Positions 53,856-60,743 of a stretch of DNA of 64,000 nucleotides are shown in pieces (position 1 is the stretch's first letter; every line of letters begins with the position of its first letter). A program made the position numbers and the translations under genes. Where the stretch lies: assembly GCA_964478815.1 (NCBI GenBank), contig CAYZKY010000005.1, positions 17,870 to 81,869 of the forward strand, written 5' to 3'. Source of the DNA: DASVNK01 sp964478815 (GTDB taxonomy: Bacteria > Verrucomicrobiota > Verrucomicrobiia > Limisphaerales > SXQI01). A model generated the notes under the pieces. That model was not told the origin of the DNA. It did no database searches and saw nothing but the letters and a program-made list of their open reading frames with translations.

Positions 53856-54197
53856 CGCCCCAGTCTAATTCACGCCCATTCCCCCCGCCATTGGCTCCTG
53901 CTCGATCTCCTCGCCTTCTGGTTGCAATCCGGTCGCCCATCCCTCCCGCCTTTCGCGCGAAGCACTTATTAAACAATCGATAGCCCTTTTTTTCAGTCCC
54001 CGGTCCAACGTACATTAGTCCCGCAGGGACGGCAGAAATCCGGGCTCCGCTTATGCAAAGATCTTCCGTGACGCCACACCTCTGCCGCCACCCGCACTAT
54101 TCGATTCCGGTTTTTCCCGAACGGCCACAGTACTTTTAAAGTGCTCTTAACCCTCCCTCCGGCTCGCGCAATTCACCGTCTTCGGCTACAACCGGGC
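53856..54197. other. Divergent intergenic region
   Basis: 342 bp between the divergent lysyl-oxidase-like and FG-GAP genes, so promoters for both should lie here. The middle is AT-rich (TTATTAAACAATCGATAG, then a run of seven T at about 53979-53990), unlike the GC-rich flanks. It also contains the palindrome GTCCCGCAGGGAC. I see no coding sequence; an ATG 57 bp upstream of the chosen FG-GAP start is in frame but would put a non-signal leader before the signal peptide. Confidence 0.6.
54018..54030. repeat. Palindrome GTCCCGCAGGGAC, possible member of a dispersed repeat
   Basis: Perfect 5-bp arms around GCA, followed by GGCAGAAATCCGGG. Similar 'AGTCCCGCAGGGACGGCAGA' strings are, from memory, scattered through Verrucomicrobia, Planctomycetes and Bacteroidetes genomes. 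Only one copy is present here, so the repeat assignment is inference. Confidence 0.35.
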
Positions 54198-57100
54198 ATG
54201 CCGATTCGGAAGTTCCTGGGGACATATGCCACCGCCTGGCGCGCTCACGCCTTGGCTTGCTTCCTCGTCCTCTGGGGGCTGGCCACTCCCGCGGCCGATT
54301 GGTCCCTCGAAAACGGCCTCCGTTTCCAACCGGTCGTCCCGGAAGGCGACGCCCCCGGCTTCCGTCGTCGCGCCTCTCAGCACACCGGCCTTGCTTTCAC
54401 GAATGTCCTTTCCGCGCGCCCGGTCGCCATCAACCGCGTCACCGAGAACGGCTCCGGTCTCGCCCTCGGGGATGTCGACGGCGACGGCCTCTGCGACGTC
54501 TATGTCTGCGGTCTTGAGCGTGACAACGCCCTCTATCGCAACCTCGGCGGCTGGAAGTTCGAGGACGTCACCGCCCGCTCCGGCGTCGCCTGCCCCAGCC
54601 AATTTTCCACCGGCGCAGCCTTTGCCGACGTTGATGCGGATCGTGATCTCGATCTGCTCGTCAATTCCATCGGCGGCGGCACGCGCCTTTTCCTCAACGA
54701 CGGCCGGGGCCTCTTCACCGAACTCGCGCAAACCCGCCTCGTGAAGCGCTTCGGCGCCATGTCCATCGCTTTGGGCGATCTCGATGGCGATGCCGATCTC
54801 GATCTCTACGTCGCGAATTACCGCACCATCGTCGCCCGCGACGAACTCCCCGCCGTCCGCGCCAGCGTTCGCGTGGCCAACGGCCAGCTCGTCGTCACGC
54901 CGCCGAACCGCTTTGCCGCCTATCGCTGGCCGAACGGGCTCGCCAACGTCTTCGAACTCCCCGAGCGCGACTTCATGTATGTCAATCTCGGTGGCGGCAA
55001 CTTCGCTCCGGCCGCCTGGACGAACGGCAATTTCTTCCAGGCGAACGGTCAGTTGCTCGATAAGGTCCCCCTCGACTGGGGCCTGGCCGTGATGATTCGT
55101 GACATCAATCGCGACCGCCACCCCGATGTCCTCGTTTGCAACGACTTCTTCCATTCCCCCGACCGCCTCTGGATCAATCGTGGCGGCGGTGCCTTCCGTC
55201 AGGCCTCCCTGCGCGAAATCTCGAAAGTCGCGCTCGCCTCTATGGCGGTGGATGTCGCGGACATCAATCGCGATGGCCACGACGATCTCTTTTTCGTCGA
55301 AATGCTCCCGCGCGATCCGCGCTTCCGCCAAACCCATCGCGACAATCTCGCGAAAGCCGGGATGAACGAGCCCATGCGCGCCGCCCAGGGCGATGCCGAG
55401 TATCGTCCCGAAATTCCTCGCAACACCCTCTACCTCAATCGCGGCAACGGCACCTGGGCCGAGATCGCCGAATTCGCCGGTGTGGATGCCAGCGATTGGT
55501 CCTGGAGCGCCATCTTCCTCGATGTCGATCTCGATGGCTTCGAGGACCTCCTCATCGCCACTGGTCATAACCACGATGTTCAGGATGCCGATGTCCTGCG
55601 GGAAATGTCGCGTCAAACCGCCGCCGATTCCGTCGAACAGCGCGTCGAAAACCTCGCCCGGTTTCGTCGCCTCGCCACCGCCCCGGCCGCCTTTCGCAAT
55701 CGCGGCGATCTCACCTTCGAGCCGAAGGAATCCGCCTGGGGCCTCGCCGAGCCCGGCGTCGCCAATGCCATGGCTCTCGGCGATCTCGATGGCGACGGTG
55801 ACCTCGATCTCGTCATGAACATGCTCGGCGAAGAGCTGCGTCTTTACGAGAATCGCAGCCGCGCCCTCCGCCTCGCCATTCGGTTGCGCGGCCCGGCCGG
55901 GAACCCCTACGGCATCGGCGCCCGCCTCGAAATCCAGGGCGGCCCGGTCTCTCAATCTCAAGTCATGATCGCCGGCGGACGCTATCTCTCGTGCGACGAT
56001 ACCCTGCGCGTCTTCGCGGCCCGCGACACCTCGTCGCTGCTCACCGCCACGGTCGAATGGCCGAACGGCGAAACCCGCCGCTACGAAGGGCTCCAGCCGA
56101 ATCGCGTCTACGAACTCTCCATCGCCGCCGGTCGGCCCATCGATGAAGCGTCTCCCGCGCCGCCTCCACCGCTGTTCTCCGATCGTTCCTCCACGCTCGG
56201 CGGACTCAACGTTCCTCCCGTAAGCACCGATGACGAAGCTCAATCGCTCCTCCCCTGGAAACTCAGCTCCCTCGGGCCCGGCCTCGCCTGGGCCGACCTC
56301 GATCAGGACGGCGACGATGATTTGCTCCTGCCCGCGGCTCCCGCTGCGCGTGCCGCGTGGTTGCGGAATGATTCCGGCACCAACTTCACTCCCTCCACGC
56401 CCTCCGGCTGGAAGCCCGCCACTCAGCCCCAGCAGTCCATCCTCGCCCTCCGCACCGATTCCGCTGCGCCCGCCATTTTCCTCGCCGAAGCGAACTTCGC
56501 CCAACCGGGCCAAAAGTCGGCCATCCAACTCGCCGGGGCCGGGGAGCGCCTTCCAGCCGCCGGGGACTCCGCCTTCGGGGCGCTTGCCGCCGCCGATCTC
56601 GATGGCGATGGCGCGCTCGAACTCTTCGCCGCCGGCCGCGTCCGCCCCGGCCACTATCCCCGCCCGGCCTCCTCCGAACTCTTTCGCCATCGCGAGGGTC
56701 GCTGGAGTCCCGACCCCGCCGCCTCGCCTCTCTTTCGCGACCTCGGCCTGGTCGCCGCCGCGCGCTTCGCCGACCTCAACCACGATGGCTTTCCCGAACT
56801 CATCCTCGCCTGCGAGTGGGGGCCTGTCCGCATCTTCCGCAACGACCGCGGCCAGCTCCGCGACGCCACCGCCGCCTTCGGCTTGGATCGCCTCACCGGC
56901 TGGTGGAGCAGTCTCGCCGCCGGCGATTTCGATGGCGACGGCCGAACCGATCTGGTCGTCGGTAATTGGGGCCGTAACTCCAGGTATTCCCGCCAATTCG
57001 TCCAGCCGGTCCGCCTCTACTTCGGCGACTTGGCCGGACGCGGCGCCACCGATCTCGTCGAAGCCTTCTACAGCGAAACCCTCCGCCAGTACGTTCCCCG

Positions 57101-57896
57101 CGAAGACTGGGAAACCCTCGCCCGTTCCCTCCCGTTCATCGCCGAAGCCGCTTCGACCTTCGACGAATTCAGCCAGCTCGATCTCGCGCGCCTGCTCGGC
57201 CCCCGCGCCTCTTCCGCCAGCCACGTCGAAGCCGCCAACCTCGATTCCCTCATCCTTCTGAACCGCGGCGATCGCTTCGAACCCATTCCGCTCCCCGCCG
57301 AGGCTCAATTCGCCCCGGTTTTCGGCATCGGGGTGGGGGACTTCGATGGCGATAACCGCGTCGATCTCTTCCTCGCGCAGAATCTCTTCGACACCCGTTG
57401 GAGCACCGGCCCTCTCGATGCCGGGGTCGGCCTCTGCCTGCGCGGCCAGGGCGATGGCCGGTTCCTCCCGCTGCCCGTCGCTCGATCCGGCCTCGAATGC
57501 GCCGGCCAGCAACGCGGCGTCGCCGTCGCGGATTACAATGCCGATGGCCGCCTCGATCTCGTCGTCGCCCAGCGCGGCGCCGCCGTCAAACTCTTCCGCA
57601 ACGACACCGGCCGCCCCGGCCTCCGTCTCCGCCTGATCGGCCCTCCCGGAAATCCCGACGCCCTCGGCGCCTCCTTCCTGCCCGCCACCGGCGCACAAAC
57701 CGGCCCCCGCCAGGAAATCCACGCGGGGTCCGGCCACTGGAGCCAGGACAGCGTCGTCAAAATCGTGGCCCCGTCCGATCAACCCACCAGCATCGCCGTC
57801 ACCTGGCCCGGCGGCACCGTCGAACGCTTCACCATCCCCAGCGGCACCCGCCAAGCCACCCTCACCCAGGGAGGCCAGGCCGCCTTTCAAAAATAG
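54198..57896 (+). CDS. Large secreted FG-GAP/VCBS repeat protein with two ASPIC/UnbV domains (CRTAC1-like)
   Basis: 1232 residues from the ATG at 54198, chosen because it starts a signal peptide (MPIRKFLG...ALACFLVLWGLA). The body contains at least thirteen Asp-rich calcium-binding FG-GAP/VCBS loops of the form D-D-G-D, for example GDVDGDGLCDVYV, GDLDGDGDLDLVM, GDFDGDGRTDLVV and ADYNADGRLDLVV. They fall into two halves, each closed by an ASPIC/UnbV domain (first near residues 555-640 with GIGARLEI and WPNGETRRYEGL, second at the C-terminus with ALGASF and WPGGTVERF). Such proteins form beta-propellers outside the cell or in the periplasm; their ligands are mostly unknown. Doubling of the propeller-ASPIC unit suggests an internal duplication or fusion. 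The Asp-rich codons leave a long open frame on the other strand, which is a shadow. Confidence 0.9.
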   Translation: MPIRKFLGTYATAWRAHALACFLVLWGLATPAADWSLENGLRFQPVVPEGDAPGFRRRASQHTGLAFTNVLSARPVAINRVTENGSGLALGDVDGDGLCDVYVCGLERDNALYRNLGGWKFEDVTARSGVACPSQFSTGAAFADVDADRDLDLLVNSIGGGTRLFLNDGRGLFTELAQTRLVKRFGAMSIALGDLDGDADLDLYVANYRTIVARDELPAVRASVRVANGQLVVTPPNRFAAYRWPNGLANVFELPERDFMYVNLGGGNFAPAAWTNGNFFQANGQLLDKVPLDWGLAVMIRDINRDRHPDVLVCNDFFHSPDRLWINRGGGAFRQASLREISKVALASMAVDVADINRDGHDDLFFVEMLPRDPRFRQTHRDNLAKAGMNEPMRAAQGDAEYRPEIPRNTLYLNRGNGTWAEIAEFAGVDASDWSWSAIFLDVDLDGFEDLLIATGHNHDVQDADVLREMSRQTAADSVEQRVENLARFRRLATAPAAFRNRGDLTFEPKESAWGLAEPGVANAMALGDLDGDGDLDLVMNMLGEELRLYENRSRALRLAIRLRGPAGNPYGIGARLEIQGGPVSQSQVMIAGGRYLSCDDTLRVFAARDTSSLLTATVEWPNGETRRYEGLQPNRVYELSIAAGRPIDEASPAPPPPLFSDRSSTLGGLNVPPVSTDDEAQSLLPWKLSSLGPGLAWADLDQDGDDDLLLPAAPAARAAWLRNDSGTNFTPSTPSGWKPATQPQQSILALRTDSAAPAIFLAEANFAQPGQKSAIQLAGAGERLPAAGDSAFGALAAADLDGDGALELFAAGRVRPGHYPRPASSELFRHREGRWSPDPAASPLFRDLGLVAAARFADLNHDGFPELILACEWGPVRIFRNDRGQLRDATAAFGLDRLTGWWSSLAAGDFDGDGRTDLVVGNWGRNSRYSRQFVQPVRLYFGDLAGRGATDLVEAFYSETLRQYVPREDWETLARSLPFIAEAASTFDEFSQLDLARLLGPRASSASHVEAANLDSLILLNRGDRFEPIPLPAEAQFAPVFGIGVGDFDGDNRVDLFLAQNLFDTRWSTGPLDAGVGLCLRGQGDGRFLPLPVARSGLECAGQQRGVAVADYNADGRLDLVVAQRGAAVKLFRNDTGRPGLRLRLIGPPGNPDALGASFLPATGAQTGPRQEIHAGSGHWSQDSVVKIVAPSDQPTSIAVTWPGGTVERFTIPSGTRQATLTQGGQAAFQK

Positions 57897-57918
57897 CCGC
57901 CGGCCAGAACGATTGGCC

Positions 57919-58416
57919 TCACATCGCCACCCGCAGCGGCTCCACCGTCTTGATCAGCCACGCCCGATCCACCTTCGTAAACCCCAGCTTCAAATCCTGC
58001 GCGATCGGGTCTCCCCCCCGGTTCAAATTCACCACCACGCTCACGATCGCCTGCGCGTTCTCCCGATCCTCCGCCACCGTGACGTGGATATTCGGAAAGG
58101 CGATCGAGATAGTCCCCACATTCTGCCGCGCCGCCATCGCCATCTGCTGCAATTCGCTCCGCCCATTGATCGCCTCCACCTCCCGCCCGAACCCCTGCAC
58201 ATTCACCGTCACCTCCGCGTGGAAGAACGACGCGATCCGGTTCGCCCCCGCCACCCGCGCGATATTCCCCTGCGGATTCTCCGAAACCGCCGCCGCCAGC
58301 TTCTCCAGATTCTTCCGGATCACCTTCTCCGGCGGCGGAAACAGAAAACGCCAAATCCCAAACGCCGCCGCCCCCAGCAGCACCACCAACAAAATCGGAC
58401 GAATCCACCTCACCAT
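57919..58416 (-). CDS. Membrane-anchored NTF2-like/SnoaL-like small protein
   Basis: 165 residues. One N-terminal transmembrane segment (IRPILLVVLLGAAAFGIW, residues about 5-22) precedes a soluble domain of about 140 residues outside the membrane. The pattern of an N-terminal helix (KNLEKLAAAV), a central 'SFFHAEVTVNVQGFG' stretch and ending strands (AIVSVVVNL, LKLGFTKVDRAWLIKTVEPL) fits an NTF2-like cone fold, but no catalytic residues can be named. Its start overlaps the stop of the signal peptidase gene by 7 bp, so the two are co-transcribed and probably linked to the envelope. The fold assignment is inference from pattern; the gene itself is secure. Confidence 0.75.
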   Translation of the reverse strand: MVRWIRPILLVVLLGAAAFGIWRFLFPPPEKVIRKNLEKLAAAVSENPQGNIARVAGANRIASFFHAEVTVNVQGFGREVEAINGRSELQQMAMAARQNVGTISIAFPNIHVTVAEDRENAQAIVSVVVNLNRGGDPIAQDLKLGFTKVDRAWLIKTVEPLRVAM

Positions 58417-58943
58417 AATTTCCCAATGATCTGATGCCGGTACTTCAAGAAATGCTCCGACTCCGCCCGGTTATCCCCATCCAGCCAGTACTGATCCGGC
58501 TCCAGCTTGCGCGGCGCCGACGATCCCAAGCCCCGATCCGACGTGTCCGGCGGAATCTTCCCCGCCGCATACGGCTCCTCCAGCCGCTCCCCATTGATAT
58601 ACACCAGCCCCCGCATCACCTGCAGCGTCTCCCCCGGCAGCGCGACCACCCGCTTCAGCAGCACCGCCTGCCGCCCCGCGAACTGCACCGCCACGATGTC
58701 CCCCCGCCGCGGCCCCTCCCGCCGGTACGCCAGCCGGTTCACGAACCGGATCTCCCCATTCTTCAACGTCGGCGCCATGCTCGAACCCGTCACCTTCACC
58801 GGCAACACCACGAATTTATAAATCGCGATGCACAACAGCACCGCGATCAACACCCGCACCAGTGTCCAGCCCGGATTCCGCCCCGCCACCCACCGCAGCC
58901 AGGCCGGCCCGCCCCCGCTCGAGGGTTCTGCCGCATTCTCCAT
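58410..58943 (-). CDS. lepB: Signal peptidase I
   Basis: 177 residues from MENAAEPSSGGG. A longer reading frame starts 171 bp upstream but would translate the double-hairpin repeat, so I reject that start. One transmembrane segment (WTLVRVLIAVLLCIAIYKFVVL) is followed by the catalytic Ser in GSSMAPTL, the general-base Lys in LLKRVVALPGE, the RRGDIVAV segment and the LDGDNRAES box, in the usual order. It removes signal peptides from secreted proteins, with its active site on the outer face of the inner membrane. It is short because the C-terminal domain is minimal, as in many Gram-positive-type enzymes. First gene of a two-gene operon with the NTF2-like protein. Confidence 0.95.
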   Translation of the reverse strand: MENAAEPSSGGGPAWLRWVAGRNPGWTLVRVLIAVLLCIAIYKFVVLPVKVTGSSMAPTLKNGEIRFVNRLAYRREGPRRGDIVAVQFAGRQAVLLKRVVALPGETLQVMRGLVYINGERLEEPYAAGKIPPDTSDRGLGSSAPRKLEPDQYWLDGDNRAESEHFLKYRHQIIGKLW

Positions 58944-59032
58944 AGAGTGCCCCCATCTTGCCCTCAACCCGCCAAAAAGCGAGCCCAAGCTCCGGGCGAT
59001 TCCACCACCCCCTCCGCCCTTGCTTGGGGAGC

Positions 59033-59074
59033 ACACGCGCCCCCGCGTGTCCCGTCCGGCGCCCCCGCCGGACG
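59033..59074. repeat. Double-hairpin repeat, copy 3
   Basis: Hairpin 59033-59050 has 7-bp arms ACACGCG/CGCGTGT around CCCC; hairpin 59053-59074 has perfect 9-bp arms CGTCCGGCG/CGCCGGACG around CCCC. The sequence is nearly identical to copy 2, including flanking GGGG and the inter-hairpin spacer. It lies 59-100 bp after the terminase stop and about 90 bp before the lepB start, in the 189-bp gap between them, and could terminate the terminase transcript. Confidence 0.85.
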
Positions 59075-59132
59075 GTTCCCCCTTTCCCTTCCCCCATCCG
59101 TGGCCGTCGGCCAAGACCCGGGCGCCAGCACC

Positions 59133-60560
59133 TCAATAACTCCGCGCCAGGCCGTAACCGAACACGGGGGCGTGCCGCCGGCTCGGGTGATCCGGCTCCG
59201 GGTCCGCCGGGTACCACGAGCGCGGATGCTTCACCGGTCGCGGGTCCACCGGTTGCGGTGCCCGCACGCTCTGGGCCGCCCGCCAGGCCAGCGCCAGGGC
59301 CGTCGTCCGGTCGCAATGCCCGCCCGGCCCCGTCGCCGCCCGGTATTCGAACCGGCCCGACGCCGTCACCCGCTGCTCCAACTGCTGCAAATCCTCCCGG
59401 ATCGCCTCGCTCGCCGGAATCCGCACCCGCCGATGCTCGAAGGCCGCCCGCAACCGCGGAAAAATCTGCCCCTTCAACCCCGCCGTGAACGCGCACAACT
59501 CCACCCGCCCGCTCCCCTCATACTCCAGCCGTCCCGCCGCCGATTCCCGCACCGTGCATCGTCCAAACTCCGCCGCCAGAAAATCCCCCAGCCCCACCCC
59601 CGGCCCCGTATAGTCCAAACATACCCGCCGGCAATGCCGCACCCGCGGCCGCAGCGCCTCCACCTGCTCCGGCGTCGACATATTCGGCAGCCGCAGCACC
59701 TCCCGCGTCACCCATTCCTTTCCCGCCTGCTGCAAAATCCAGCACACCGTCAGATGATTCTTCCGCCCAAAATCGATTCCCGCGAAGAGCGGCCCGCCCC
59801 CGCGCGAGAGCACCTCCCCCGCCGGCCCCTCCAGCGATTCCCGCGCCCCGGCCGACTCGCAATCCCGCACCAGCTCCTGCGGCAGGAATGCCGACCCGCC
59901 CTCCAGAAACTCGCACAGATACTCCTGCGCCCACGCCGTCTCGTCATCGAGGCCCGCTTCGAGGCTGGCGGCGTCCAGCGGCAGCCCCTCCGCGATCGCT
60001 GCGTGAATCGTCACCTTCGAGCGATAATACCCCTCCGCCGAATGCCACAACTCCGCGAACTTCCCCGCCCGCCCATTCGGCGTCGAGATAATCCGCAACT
60101 TTTTCGGCCCTCCCGACAACGGATTCGAGAGCGTCGGAAAAATTGCGCGCCAGATCTCCTCCGGCCGCTCGTGAAACGCGAACTCCGTCAGCAACAAATT
60201 CGCCGAGTACCCCCGCACCGTCTCCGCCTTCGCCGGCAGCGCCATCACCCGCGACCCATTCCCAAACACCAACTGCGTCGCCGACGCCCGCACCAGGTCC
60301 CCGGCCGGCCGGGCCAATTGCCGCGCCCATTCCCGCGCCTTGGCCAGCGACTCCACCGCCTGCCGTTCCCCCGCTGCCAAAATCAGCCACGTCGCCCCCG
60401 GATTCAGCATCGCGTCCAGCACCGCCTCCAGCGTCGCCGTATGATCCTTCCCCGTCTGCCGCGCCCACAACGCCATCTTGAACCGCGCCTGCTCCGCCAC
60501 CCACTTCCGCTGATACGGAAACAACCCCGCCAGCGCCCCATTCAATCCATCCATCTTCAT
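59133..60560 (-). CDS. Phage terminase large subunit (orphan)
   Basis: 475 residues, preceded by AAGGA 7 nt before the ATG. The N-terminal ATPase has a Walker A-like ARQTGKD near residue 34 and a Walker B with catalytic Glu in LLLTEFAFHE, followed by a motif III-like RIISTPNG. The C-terminal RNase H-like nuclease has FAGIDFGRKNHLTV, VCLDYTGPG and DRTTALALA, which supply the metal-binding Asp residues. The enzyme cuts and packages phage DNA into proheads. No portal, capsid, tail or integrase gene follows; downstream is the host signal peptidase, and upstream only a remnant and a defence gene. It is therefore a prophage relic or a domesticated element. All motifs look intact and the frame is open, so loss of function is not obvious. 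Confidence 0.85.
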   Translation of the reverse strand: MKMDGLNGALAGLFPYQRKWVAEQARFKMALWARQTGKDHTATLEAVLDAMLNPGATWLILAAGERQAVESLAKAREWARQLARPAGDLVRASATQLVFGNGSRVMALPAKAETVRGYSANLLLTEFAFHERPEEIWRAIFPTLSNPLSGGPKKLRIISTPNGRAGKFAELWHSAEGYYRSKVTIHAAIAEGLPLDAASLEAGLDDETAWAQEYLCEFLEGGSAFLPQELVRDCESAGARESLEGPAGEVLSRGGGPLFAGIDFGRKNHLTVCWILQQAGKEWVTREVLRLPNMSTPEQVEALRPRVRHCRRVCLDYTGPGVGLGDFLAAEFGRCTVRESAAGRLEYEGSGRVELCAFTAGLKGQIFPRLRAAFEHRRVRIPASEAIREDLQQLEQRVTASGRFEYRAATGPGGHCDRTTALALAWRAAQSVRAPQPVDPRPVKHPRSWYPADPEPDHPSRRHAPVFGYGLARSY

Positions 60561-60590
60561 AACTCATCCTTTCTCTCCGCTTGTCACTCA

Positions 60591-60743
60591 TCACTTATCA
60601 CCCATCACTTTTACCAAAATCGCTTTCTCCGCATCCTCCAGCTCACCCGTCCGCCGCCCATACCCATGCTTCTCGATCAATCGCCGCGCCTCCGCTAGAT
60701 CATCCCCGCCGCCTGTTACCCGGCCTTCGGCAACGAAAAGACG
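60591..60743 (-). pseudogene. 50-codon gene remnant between TIR-NACHT and terminase genes
   Basis: An open stretch of 50 codons with no ATG start, overlapping the last codons of the TIR-NACHT gene in another frame and ending 30 bp before the terminase start. The translation (DDLAEARRLIEKHGYGR, then RTGELEDAEKAILVKVM) looks like real helical protein and not random sequence. It is probably the 3' end of a gene whose front was replaced when the TIR-NACHT gene arrived; its position just before a large terminase is where a small terminase gene usually sits, but I cannot recognise the family. A TTG start at 60680 is possible but would leave only about 29 residues. Confidence 0.35.

Noticed and set aside
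54186..57890. 1234-codon open frame on the minus strand opposite the FG-GAP gene
   Set aside because: It has no recognisable domain, is built of Gly/Ala/Glu/Ile repeats mirroring the Asp-Gly codons of the plus strand, and the plus-strand protein has a signal peptide and clear repeats.
58944..59114. Upstream start for signal peptidase giving 57 extra residues
   Set aside because: The extension translates the double-hairpin repeat and is not similar to any leader; the internal ATG directly precedes the transmembrane segment.
58434..60698. 754-codon plus-strand open frame across lepB and terminase
   Set aside because: Arg/Pro-rich translation typical of the complement of GC-rich genes; both minus-strand genes beneath it have full family motifs.
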